Shown: positions 35,064 through 43,268 of the stretch, piece by piece
Layout of the letters: the number at the start of each line of letters is the position of its first letter
Numbering within the stretch: the first letter of the stretch is position 1
NCBI GenBank assembly: GCA_963663975.2
Contig: CAXXRA010000015.1
Coordinates: forward strand, 1,302,001-1,366,000
Origin: JANQRX01 sp963663975
GTDB taxonomy: Bacteria > Pseudomonadota > Alphaproteobacteria > Rhizobiales > Kaistiaceae
Length of the DNA stretch: 64,000 nt
Reading direction: 5' to 3'
Made by a program: the position numbers and the translations under genes
Notes under the pieces: model-generated
Database searches by the model: none
The model's input: only the letters and a program-made list of their open reading frames with translations
Told to the model about the DNA's origin: nothing

Positions 35064-35447
35064 TCAGCGGGCCGCCAGCCATTCCTCAGCCAAACGCCGG
35101 GCTTCGGCGAGCTGCTCCGGCGTCATCTCGGCTGCCACCATATCGCGGTAGCTCACCGCATCGGCGTAGATCGCACCGGCGTGGACCGCACCTGATCCGG
35201 CCGCAAGATCGAGCCACATATAGGCCATGACCGGGTCCTGCGGCATGCCGCTGCCCATGGCGAACATCAGGCCAAGGCCGATCTGGGCCTCGGCGTGGCC
35301 CTCTTCGGCGAGCGGTCGCCAGTGTTGGAAGGCCACGGCGTAGTCCTTGTGCTCATAGGCGGCAACTCCGTCCTCATACGGTCCGGCCGCGACAGCGCCG
35401 GCCAGCGCCACGACGACGATGACACCGACCGCAAGTTGCTTCAGCAT
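35064..35447 (-). CDS. SEL1-like repeat protein
   Basis: A 127-residue exported protein. The signal peptide is about residues 1-21 (MLKQLAVGVIVVVALAGAVAAG). Two Sel1/TPR-like units follow: YAVAFQHWRPLAEEGHAEAQIGLGLMFAMG and VMAYMWLDLAAGSGAVHAG. ATG 35445-35447 follows GGAGGACC. Such proteins are protein-protein adaptors in the periplasm. It is convergent with the Mo-oxidoreductase gene. Confidence 0.85.
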   Translation of the reverse strand: MLKQLAVGVIVVVALAGAVAAGPYEDGVAAYEHKDYAVAFQHWRPLAEEGHAEAQIGLGLMFAMGSGMPQDPVMAYMWLDLAAGSGAVHAGAIYADAVSYRDMVAAEMTPEQLAEARRLAEEWLAAR

Positions 35448-35593
35448 GGCGAGGTCCTCCTCCTCCAGCCACACCTTATCACGCCGGCCACCGCCCAACG
35501 GCATGCGCTGAAGTTCAAGCCGCCCTCGCACGTCCCTTGTCACAAAACCAGCCGCCGTCGTGTCTTCCTTTCGAACAACACGGGAAGGAAGCC

Positions 35594-36820
35594 ATGGAAC
35601 ACTACGACGTTGTGATCGCCGGCGGCGGTTATGCCGGGGTGATGTGCGCACTGCGCCTTGCGGGAAAGATGGTCGGACAGCCCATCCGCATCGCCCTGAT
35701 CAATCCGGCCGCCCATTTCGTGGAGCGGCTGAGGCTGCACGAAGGCATCGTTGAACCGGCACGCCGGCGGTTGCGCAGCTTTGACATCGCCGCTCTCCTC
35801 GGTCGCCGGGGCGTGGCGTTCATCCCCGGCAAGGTCGTTGCGCTGGACCGCACCGCCTGGACGGCCACGGTCGAACGTTCCAACGGCCAAACCATCGAAA
35901 TCGGCTACGACCGGTTCGTTGCCGCCGGGGGGACCGTCAACCGAACCGATATGATCGAAGGTGCCGGCCGCCATGCCTACGTCCTCGATCCGTCGGGAGA
36001 TCGCAACGCCGCTGCCTTGCATCGCCGACTCGCCGAAGAACCCGCCCGGCGCGTGCTCGTGATCGGCGCCGGTGTGACGGGAATTGAGCTCGCCGCGGAA
36101 ATTGCCCAAAGGCCCGGCATCTCGGTCACGCTCGCCTCGGCCGGCGCCTTCGCGCCGTTCGCGGCCGATGCTCTCAGAGCGCTGCTGCGCCGAGAACTGG
36201 AGAGCCTCGAAGTCGGTGTCATGATCACCCGGGTGCGCCGGCTCAGCGCCAATCTCGCCCATACCGATAGCGGCGAGATCGCGTTCGACGTTTGCGCGGT
36301 CTGTGCGGGCTTCCAGGCCCCGCCGTTTCTCGGCGAGTCCGGCCTTGAAACCAATCAGGCGGGGCGGGTGCTGACCGATCCCTATCTGCGCGCCTGCAAT
36401 GACGGGCGCATCTATGCGGCAGGAGACTGCTGCCTCCCGGTCGGGCCGGTCGGGGCTCCACCGCGCATGTCGGTGCCGTTCGCGCTGACCACCGGAGCCC
36501 ATGTCGCCGAGGCCATCGCCGCCGAATTGACGAATCGCCGGCCGCGCCGATTCGGATTTTGGACCTTCGGCCAGGCGATCGGGCTCGGCAACCGCGCGGT
36601 CGGCTTCAGTCTGACTCCCCACGACACGCCATTCCGACCCTATTTCACCGGCCGCGTGGCCTTCCACCTTCGCGCTTTCTTCGTCCGGCTGTTATTCAGC
36701 ATCCTGAGGGCCGAAAAAGGTCGCCGGCCGCGACTGCCGTTCTGGATCGGAAGGCCGCTGCGGCGCGCCAAACGTCAGGAGAGAAAGGCCGATGCCCGCC
36801 TTGTCGGCGAGCGCAACTGA
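35594..36820 (+). CDS. NDH-2-like FAD-dependent pyridine nucleotide-disulfide oxidoreductase
   Basis: A 408-residue flavoprotein. The FAD-binding motif is VVIAGGGYAGVMCALRLAG, the NAD-binding motif VLVIGAGVTGIELAAEIA and the C-terminal FAD motif DGRIYAAGDCC. It resembles type II NADH dehydrogenases. It overlaps the following ECF sigma gene by 29 bp. ECF41 sigma factors are usually encoded beside a carboxymuconolactone decarboxylase, oxidoreductase or epimerase (COE) protein, and this gene fits that slot. Confidence 0.85.
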   Translation: MEHYDVVIAGGGYAGVMCALRLAGKMVGQPIRIALINPAAHFVERLRLHEGIVEPARRRLRSFDIAALLGRRGVAFIPGKVVALDRTAWTATVERSNGQTIEIGYDRFVAAGGTVNRTDMIEGAGRHAYVLDPSGDRNAAALHRRLAEEPARRVLVIGAGVTGIELAAEIAQRPGISVTLASAGAFAPFAADALRALLRRELESLEVGVMITRVRRLSANLAHTDSGEIAFDVCAVCAGFQAPPFLGESGLETNQAGRVLTDPYLRACNDGRIYAAGDCCLPVGPVGAPPRMSVPFALTTGAHVAEAIAAELTNRRPRRFGFWTFGQAIGLGNRAVGFSLTPHDTPFRPYFTGRVAFHLRAFFVRLLFSILRAEKGRRPRLPFWIGRPLRRAKRQERKADARLVGERN

Positions 36821-37718
36821 AGCTCTGTGGGGCACCGCCTTCGGCGTTGCTTACCGCATTTTGGGCAACGGCGCCGATGCTGAGGACATGGCGCAGGACG
36901 CCATGACCAGGCTTATGGCCGCCGCCGCAGGGCCGCGGAACGCCGAGGCCTATGTAGCGACAATTGCGGCGCGGCTCAGCCTCAATCATCTGCGCAACAA
37001 CCGGACCCGACAGAAGCGTCTGTCGGGCGAGGACCTGCCGGTGCCACTGGCCATGGAGCCGGACGCGGCCAGTGATGCGCGGCTGGATCTTCCCTATGGC
37101 ATGACGGTTCTGACCATGGCGCTGCCACCGCTGGCCCGCGCGGTGTTCATTCTGCGAAATGGGTTTGATTTGACCTTCGATGAGATCGCGCAACAACTTG
37201 ACCGCACCTCGGCCAGTTGCCGCCAGGCCCATGGCCGCGCAGTCCGTGTGCTGGCCTCGGCCGATCGGTCTCAACCCAAAGCGGGTGAGAATGAGCTCGG
37301 GCTGATGCGGCGGCTGGTGGCGCTGATTAGCGACGGCGATGTTGCCGGCCTCACCCACCTGCTCGCCGCCGACATCGTGCTCCATAGTGACGGTGGCGGC
37401 CGGGCGCCGGATTTGGGCCGTCCCATCGACGGCCGGGAGCGCATCGCGCAGTTCCTTGCGGCCTCGCCACGGCTTGTGGGTGCCGATGCCGAAACCCGCG
37501 TGATCAACACGGTTCAGGGCCCGCTGATCGTGATCGAGATAGACGGCTCCGCAGTGACCGCGGTGCTGGCGGACTATCGGGGCGACCGAATTTCAAAGAT
37601 CTATGCGATCTCCGATCCAAACAAGCTTTCGGCGATGGCGCGCCGGCCGCGACGGGATGATTATGCACTTGACATAGCCATCCCTGTTGCCATGCGGGAT
37701 GGCTCATTGCGGGCATAA
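36792..37718 (+). CDS. ECF41-type RNA polymerase sigma factor with SnoaL-like C-terminal domain
   Basis: A 308-residue sigma factor. The sigma2 part has AYRILGNGADAEDMAQDAM; the sigma4 part has LPPLARAVFILRNGFDLTFDEIAQQLDRTSASCRQ. After about residue 170 comes a SnoaL-like domain with the two ECF41 marks, SDGGG (about residue 200) and DPNKL near the end. In ECF41 this C-terminal domain controls activity in place of an anti-sigma factor. It overlaps the NDH-2-like gene, its probable target and partner. Confidence 0.88.
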   Translation: MPALSASATEALWGTAFGVAYRILGNGADAEDMAQDAMTRLMAAAAGPRNAEAYVATIAARLSLNHLRNNRTRQKRLSGEDLPVPLAMEPDAASDARLDLPYGMTVLTMALPPLARAVFILRNGFDLTFDEIAQQLDRTSASCRQAHGRAVRVLASADRSQPKAGENELGLMRRLVALISDGDVAGLTHLLAADIVLHSDGGGRAPDLGRPIDGRERIAQFLAASPRLVGADAETRVINTVQGPLIVIEIDGSAVTAVLADYRGDRISKIYAISDPNKLSAMARRPRRDDYALDIAIPVAMRDGSLRA

Positions 37719-37832
37719 ACCGTGAACGAACACATCTTTGGCCTATCAATGATGGTCAGCGCTTGCATATATTCTCGGTCGGGAATATAGACGCTCCCAA
37801 ACGGACAAGCCGCCGATTCGCAGGGATTTATC

Positions 37833-38240
37833 ATGGGCGAAGAGCCACTGATCACCATCACGCAAGCCGATATCGAGGCGAAGCGCAAAGAGGTCGAGGA
37901 GTACGAAGCAAGGGCCAAGGAAGGCCGGACTTGGCTGGAAGCCGCCGAATTCATCCTCGGCAGAACCCCCAGTTCGGGTGACTACCGCGTTTCGAAAGCG
38001 TTCGTGGAGGCACAAAACAGTCGTGACCTCACCGCAGCCGTCGAGGAAATGGCCAATAGGGCGATCGAGCCACTATTGAAAGCCACCATAAAGGACGCCC
38101 TCCGAGCTAACGGTTTTCCAGAGGCTCGCCTGCAAAACTATTTCTACACGGTGATCGCCCGCCTCAAGGAGGCAGGTCGAATCAGCGTGATGGATGACGG
38201 TCGATTGTGGCGCAAGCCGCAGACGCCGTTGCCGTCATGA
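37833..38240 (+). CDS. Hypothetical protein, winged-helix-like C-terminus
   Basis: A 135-residue soluble, mostly helical protein, not assigned to a family. It starts MGEEPLITITQADIEAKRKEVEEYEARAKEG, a charged helix, and ends ENYF-like LQNYFYTVIARLKEAGRISVMDDGRLWRKP, which looks like a small DNA-binding or wing element. Upstream, 37719-37832 shows only short AT-rich sequence. It is convergent with a small exported protein. Confidence 0.6.
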   Translation: MGEEPLITITQADIEAKRKEVEEYEARAKEGRTWLEAAEFILGRTPSSGDYRVSKAFVEAQNSRDLTAAVEEMANRAIEPLLKATIKDALRANGFPEARLQNYFYTVIARLKEAGRISVMDDGRLWRKPQTPLPS

Positions 38241-38277
38241 CGGCCAGCCTCAAAAGAACAACGCCAGCCGAGATGTC

Positions 38278-38547
38278 TCAGCTGGCGCTGTGCATCGCCC
38301 GCCACGCCACCTCGGCCAGGATCGGCGCCCGGTTGCCGGACACGATCAGGACCGATCCGAACTGGCCGGCGACGAGGAGCACCGTTGCCTCGTCATGACA
38401 GGCCGGTTCGGTCAGCCCGCCATCGGGCTGCTCGACAAACGCGGCCAAGGCCGGCGTGATCGATAGCCATGCGGCCACCAAAATCGTCAGGGACAGATAG
38501 ATGTGGCGGCGGCATTGGCGATCGGAATTGGCGATCAGCATCCTCAT
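38278..38547 (-). CDS. Small exported hypothetical protein
   Basis: An 89-residue frame from ATG 38545-38547, beginning MRMLIANSDRQCRRHIYLSL and continuing TILVAAWLSITPALA, a good signal peptide with predicted cleavage after ALA. The rest (FVEQPDGGLTEPACHDEATVLL onward) has one Cys and no known motif. The exported start makes it more credible than a chance frame. Confidence 0.45.
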   Translation of the reverse strand: MRMLIANSDRQCRRHIYLSLTILVAAWLSITPALAAFVEQPDGGLTEPACHDEATVLLVAGQFGSVLIVSGNRAPILAEVAWRAMHSAS

Positions 38548-38834
38548 GGCAGCACTGTCCCTGGTTGGGAAAACCGGCGTACCCATGGAGTGATGGGAAT
38601 CATCAACGGCCATTCATCGTTAATATCGGGTTAATCCGGCTGTCTTGATTGCCGCCGAGTCGAACCGATTCGATGGTGCCTGTGGGCGTCATGCGCCGGC
38701 CCTTCGGGGACAGGCGGGGCCGTTTTCGTGCCGGTCGGGATGGCCGAACTTGGCTTGCCCGGCAATTGCCGCGCAGGGCATAGTCGGCACAACCTTCAGC
38801 GCGCCCCAAGGCCCCCTTCCCGGAACTGTCGCCC

Positions 38835-40034
38835 GTGCTTGTCAGAATCGTCGGCCCGTTCGCCTTCGCCTATTTCCTGAGCTACCTGTTTCGCGTCGTC
38901 AACGCGGTCGCCGGGCCGGGACTGATGCGCGATATCGGCCTCGATATCGGTTCGCTGGGGCTGCTGACCAGCACATATTTCCTCACCTTTGCCGCCGCCC
39001 AGGTGCCGCTCGGGGTGGCCCTCGACCGCTACGGGCCGCGGTTGGTCGAATCTCTGCTGCTGCTGGTCGCAGCTGTCGGCGCCCTCGTTTTCGCGCTGGC
39101 CGACGGTCTGTGGGCGCTGGCGATCGGGCGCGGGCTGATCGGCCTGGGGGTCTCGGCCGCCTTGATGGGCGCGTTCAAGGCGTTCTCCATGGCCGCGCCC
39201 TTGGAGCGGCTGCCGACCCTCAACGGCATCCAGCTCGCCGCCGGAGCCCTGGGGGCGCTGGCCGGCGGCACGCCGGCGGACCTGACGATGGAGGTCTATG
39301 GCTGGCGCGGTCTGTTCATCGGCCTTGCCGCGCTTTCCCTGATCGCCGCCGCACTGGTCGCCGCGTTCGGGCCGCGCTGGCAGGCGACAACAACCGGTGA
39401 GCGGCTTGGCGTTCAGCTTCGGGCGGTCGGCACCATTCTGGTCGATCCGATCTTCGTGCGGGTGGCACTGTTCTGCGTACCCAGCCAGGCCACCGCGCTG
39501 GCGGTTCAGGGGCTGTGGGCAGGCCCCTGGCTGCGCGATGTCCAGGGGCTCGGTCCGGCCTCCGCCGCGGCGGTGCTGTCAGTGATGGCGGTGGCGATGA
39601 TGGTCGGGTATTTGGGATTCGGTGCCCTGGCGAGCCGGGTCGCCGGGCGCGGCGGCGCAACCATCCACGTCGCCATTGGCGGCATGGTCGCATTCATGGC
39701 CACCCAGGCGGCGCTGATTGTCGTGCCGGTCGAAGGCGGTGTGGTGACCTGGATCGCCTTCGCTTTCTTCGCCACTAGCGGTGTGCTGATGTACCCGGCG
39801 TTGACCGCGCTCTACCCGAGCCAACTCGCCGGACGGGTCAACACGGCGCTTAATTTCCTCGTCTTCACCGTCTCCTTCGCCGTCCAGTGGCTGGTCGGCG
39901 TGGCGCTCGACAGTTTTTCCTCGCTGATCGGCATGAAGAGCGCCTTCGACGTGGTTTTTCTGGCGCTGCTTGGCCTGCAGGCGGTCGGGCTGGTGGTCTT
40001 GCTGTTTCGCCTGCCGACCGCGGTCAGGCGGTAA
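38835..40034 (+). CDS. MFS transporter
   Basis: A 399-residue protein with 12 hydrophobic segments, typical major facilitator length. MFS markers are GVALDRYGPRLVES in the loop between helices 2 and 3 and AIGRGLIGLGVSAALMGAFKAF. The GTG at 38835 is the family start; no strong ribosome-binding site was seen. It most resembles nitrate/nitrite- or organic-acid-type MFS members, but the substrate cannot be fixed. Confidence 0.83.
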   Translation: MLVRIVGPFAFAYFLSYLFRVVNAVAGPGLMRDIGLDIGSLGLLTSTYFLTFAAAQVPLGVALDRYGPRLVESLLLLVAAVGALVFALADGLWALAIGRGLIGLGVSAALMGAFKAFSMAAPLERLPTLNGIQLAAGALGALAGGTPADLTMEVYGWRGLFIGLAALSLIAAALVAAFGPRWQATTTGERLGVQLRAVGTILVDPIFVRVALFCVPSQATALAVQGLWAGPWLRDVQGLGPASAAAVLSVMAVAMMVGYLGFGALASRVAGRGGATIHVAIGGMVAFMATQAALIVVPVEGGVVTWIAFAFFATSGVLMYPALTALYPSQLAGRVNTALNFLVFTVSFAVQWLVGVALDSFSSLIGMKSAFDVVFLALLGLQAVGLVVLLFRLPTAVRR

Positions 40035-40131
40035 AATCCCATGTCGGACGCGACCACTTCCGAAGTTTTCCTCCGATCATCCGAAGCGGCAGCGCACTTG
40101 GCAGATCGCTTCGGTCCTCCATGTCCCTCAG

Positions 40132-40686
40132 ATGGGGATTTTCCGAACGTTGTTGATTGTCGCCGGCGTGGCCGGTTTTTCCGGTTCGGTTGTTGCCGAT
40201 CAGACCGATCCGCGCCTGAGCCCGCTTTTCGATCAGCTCAAGGAGGCCGGCGCGCCGGCCGCGGCGGGACCGATCGAACAGCAGATCTGGGCGATCTGGC
40301 TCGAGACGTCCGACGGGGCGGTCGATTCGTTGATGGACAGCGGTATCGATGCGATGAGCCGCGGCGACCGTGTGGCGGCGCTGGATGCCTTCGACCAGGT
40401 CATCGCGCTCTCGCCCGACTTCGCCGAAGGCTGGAACAAGCGGGCGACGGTCCACTACCTGTTGGAGAATTTTGACGAGTCGCTGGCCGACATCGCCGCA
40501 ACCCTTGAGCTCGAGCCGCGCCATTTCGGCGCCTTGTCCGGCCGCGGTCTGGTGTTTATCAGGCTCCGCGAGGCCGAGCAGGCGCTATCGGCGTTTGAGG
40601 AAGCGCTGGACGTCAGCCCGCAAATGGTCGGTCCGCGCGTCAATGTGGAGATCCTGCGCCGGGTGCTCGGTCAGCAGGACATCTGA
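40132..40686 (+). CDS. Exported tetratricopeptide-repeat protein
   Basis: A 184-residue protein starting MGIFRTLLIVAGVAGFSGSVVAD, a signal peptide, then about 2-3 TPR units (AALDAFDQVIALSPDFAEGWNKRATVHYLLENFDESLADIA and EQALSAFEEALDVSPQM). It is a common alphaproteobacterial periplasmic TPR protein, probably an adaptor. ATG 40132 was chosen as the signal peptide begins there. Confidence 0.82.
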   Translation: MGIFRTLLIVAGVAGFSGSVVADQTDPRLSPLFDQLKEAGAPAAAGPIEQQIWAIWLETSDGAVDSLMDSGIDAMSRGDRVAALDAFDQVIALSPDFAEGWNKRATVHYLLENFDESLADIAATLELEPRHFGALSGRGLVFIRLREAEQALSAFEEALDVSPQMVGPRVNVEILRRVLGQQDI

Positions 40687-40794
40687 GGCGGCAACCGACG
40701 AGATCGAGCCGCTGACCGGATACCCGATAGTTGACAGGCATCTGTTCGATGGGGGCCAAGGGGTGGACGCCCCGGTCGCTGTAGATCTTACGGA

Positions 40795-41537
40795 TTATTT
40801 TCGACTCACAATCCGCTGGAAGAGATCCGGCCGGTCCAGATTGATGTAGTCGGGCATGAGGGCTGCGCGCGCTTCCAGTTCGGCGATCTGATCCGTCTTA
40901 TCGTAGATCATGGTGTGAGCGCCGAGGCGCCTGTACGCTTCCATTTGGCCGAGATCATCCTGCCTGACGTCGAACTCGATGATCTGCGAATTACAGTCCT
41001 CGATGGCGGCCTCGAGCGAGCGGAAATCGCGCCGCAGGGCCATCAGAGTTGCGTCGGAGGAAAGAGCCCTCAACCGTCGCATGGTCTGAGGGTTCTCGGA
41101 TGCGAAAAAGCACCGGTCCAGCATGCCGGCCTCCACGACTGTGGCCAGTACCGTCTCCGGTCGCGAGTCCTTCAGTTCGATGTAAAGACCGCCGCCTGCC
41201 ACCAGGGCCAAGTTCAGCATATCGCCCAGCAATGGAATCCGCTGGTCGGAGAAATGAGGATCGAACCACGATCCGGCGTCGTGGCCCTGAGCTCGGCAAG
41301 CGTCATGTCGGCTACTCGGCCGGAGCCGTTCGTGGTCCGGTCGATGGTCGCATCGTGGATCACGACGATTTCTCCGTCGGATGAAGTGCGCGCGTCCAGC
41401 TCGACGAAATCCAACTGCTGACCAAAGGCGATGCGGGCCGCCTCCATCGTATTCTCCGGTGCAAAATAGTTGGCACCGCGATGGCCGACGATTCGGATGG
41501 GCCGAGTTTCATCCACGTTGTACGGTTTGACCGACAT
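40795..41537 (-). pseudogene. Glycerophosphodiester phosphodiesterase, apparent frameshift
   Basis: Two frames make one GDPD of about 248 residues. Frame one, from ATG 41535-41537, has the catalytic GHRGANYFAPENTMEA and FVELDARTSSDGEIVVIHDATIDRTTNG. Near 41275 the frame changes and continues as DAGSWFDPHFSDQRIPLLGDML, then YIELKD, to the end at 40795. All catalytic residues of the GDPD TIM barrel (HR, E-x-D, H) are present. One base is missing at the join. It hydrolyses glycerophosphodiesters to glycerol-3-phosphate. Confidence 0.78.
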
Positions 41538-41692
41538 TCCCCGCCTCGTTCCGAATGCGCCCGGTTCTGAACGTCAGAATATTTGGCTTAATTTTCCGTT
41601 TACAAGGCACATCCCCCGACTTTATTTCTCGTCCGGGAACAGCCCTCGGGCCGGCATGGACCTCAGCTCGACCGCGCTGTTCGCGCTAGTCA

Positions 41693-42048
41693 TCAACAGC
41701 TGGCCGCCGGCGAACTTATTCGCCAGATCGGCTCAGCGAACGTCACATCGGGAAGGTTGCAAGTGGCCGGCAAGGCGATGACCTCGCGCGCGGCGACAGG
41801 TTCGCCGGGATCTTTGAGCAGGCGGCTCATGCTTGTGGCAGTTCTCAATTGCAGGAGCTTCGCTTCCTGCTCCAGTGCAATGTCAAACGCGGCACGATAG
41901 ACGGGCTCAATTTGATTACGCCTCGCGCCGGCATTTTTCGACGACTTCTGCATCATGTTGAGAGCAGTCTTCAGCGAATCGTTGGTGACCGAACGCCGCA
42001 ATTCCTCCACTGCATCGACGGAAGCCTTGGCAAAATCCTGAAACCGGT
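41693..42048 (-). pseudogene. Gene fragment, helical, not identified
   Basis: A leftward coding-like stretch that includes RFQDFAKASVDAVEELRRSV, then NDSLKTALNMMQKSSKNAGAR and AFDIALEQEAKLLQLRTATS. It has the look of a phasin-like or other amphipathic helical protein but cannot be assigned safely. Its upstream part is replaced, from about 42049, by a different gene fragment on the opposite strand, so it is truncated. Confidence 0.4.
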
Positions 42049-42298
42049 GAAGTGGGGCGTTCCTCATCGGGCCAGGGCGGCCTCGCTGGCGATGCTCGGC
42101 CAGAACGCCGAGGCGCGTGCAGCCATTGCCGATCTTGTCCGCATCGTTCCCGGTATCACCTTGGCAAGTTACGCCAGGGAGACCAGTTTTCGAGCCGAGC
42201 CGCACCACACCAATCTTCTGGCGGCGCTGGAGAAGGCCGGCCTTCCGGATGGGTCGCCCGCCCGCGACCGGCAGGCCTGGGACGACCATTTGGCCTGA
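42049..42298 (+). pseudogene. C-terminal fragment of adenylate-cyclase-type TPR protein
   Basis: The frame ending at 42298 carries HRARAASLAMLGQNAEARAA, then LVRIVPGITLASYARETSFR and a final LLAALEKAGLPDG. This is the C-terminal TPR tail found in class III adenylate/guanylate cyclase-TPR proteins of rhizobia and relatives. The cyclase and HTH parts are absent, and the fragment abuts a truncated gene on the other strand at about 42048. Confidence 0.5.
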
Positions 42299-42439
42299 CG
42301 GGAGCTATTGGCGGCCCCCGCGGCGTCGATCAGTCCAGGCCCTGATCACCTGCCTGGTCGGCGGCGCGGCCCGGACCGTGCCGGAGTTCCGCCGGGCGCG
42401 GTGACGCTCGGTCCATTCAAGAGGCAGATACTGGCCGGA

Positions 42440-42727
42440 TCAAAAAGCTGTCGGCCACCTCTGCGACGTGTGATGCACTGCCAGGATGTCGATCACATCG
42501 CCATGAATGCGATAGGGCACTATGAAGGGCGTTTTAGGTATCACGAGTTCGCGTGTTCCCTCGACGCGGCCGATGCGGCCGCTTTCGGGAAACATCGTGA
42601 GCTGGTGGTGGGTGGTCGTTGCGATCATGGTGACGATACGCTTCGCTACAGCCGGACTCTCAAGCGAAATATGTCGCTGGACGCTCCGTAAGTCCTCGAG
42701 CGCCTGCGGCTGCCACAGGAGCCTCAT
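42440..42727 (-). CDS. RelE/ParE-family toxin
   Basis: A 95-residue ParE/RelE-fold toxin: MRLLWQPQALEDLRSVQRHI at the start, FPESGRIGRVEGTRELVI in the middle and VDILAVHHTSQRWP-like DILAVHHTSQRWP at the end, which is the conserved C-terminal strand. ParE members poison gyrase, while RelE members cut mRNA; the sequence is closer to ParE. Its ATG overlaps the stop of the antitoxin gene by 4 bp, the usual antitoxin-first order. Confidence 0.87.
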   Translation of the reverse strand: MRLLWQPQALEDLRSVQRHISLESPAVAKRIVTMIATTTHHQLTMFPESGRIGRVEGTRELVIPKTPFIVPYRIHGDVIDILAVHHTSQRWPTAF

Positions 42728-43056
42728 ACAATAGGCGTCGAAAGCTCGTCAGAGGTGTCCCACGACGCAAGCCACTGCATCCCAGCCGCGGGCGGATCGC
42801 CCTCGGTCTCGGTCTGGCGGACGCGATCATGCGGCACGCCTTCTCCTCGATCTGCCGACGCGATCGCTTCGCGTATCCGGCTCTCCTGCCAGTCCTGCAA
42901 ATCGAGATAGTTCTCGATGGCTTGCCGCGCCAAATAAGCCGTTTTGCGATCCTGCTTCCTTGCCGAAGCCTCCAGCCGCTCTTTGACTTCTTTTTCAACG
43001 CGAATAGTGAGTGTGGTTGATTGTCCCACGGGCTCTGCGCTCATTCGTTTTTTCAT
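42724..43056 (-). CDS. RHH/CopG-type antitoxin
   Basis: A 110-residue protein with a ribbon-helix-helix N-terminus: STTLTIRVEKEVKERLEASARKQDRKTAYLARQAIENYL. The C-terminal arm that should wrap the toxin reads ADRGEGVPHDRV and then MQWLASWDTSDEL. Compared with usual partners there seems to be a short insertion (about TETEGDPPAAG) between these two parts. ATG 43054-43056 is used, as the longer frame has an unlikely leader. It partners the ParE-like toxin downstream. Confidence 0.83.
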   Translation of the reverse strand: MKKRMSAEPVGQSTTLTIRVEKEVKERLEASARKQDRKTAYLARQAIENYLDLQDWQESRIREAIASADRGEGVPHDRVRQTETEGDPPAAGMQWLASWDTSDELSTPIV

Positions 43057-43268
43057 GTGCACTTTGTAACACAAACTGGGCGAACCGCTACCTGGCGTGA
43101 CTTGGCGCTTGAACAATCCGGCGCTGAACGCACACCCAAGGCGGCGTCATCGTCCCGCAGCTTGCCGGGCTGCTGATACTCCAAATTGGTCCCGGCCCGC
43201 CGCTCATCAGCCCGTACTTCCGCGCGGTCCATGTGGAGCGGCGGTGCAACTTCAGGTATTTGAGACCA

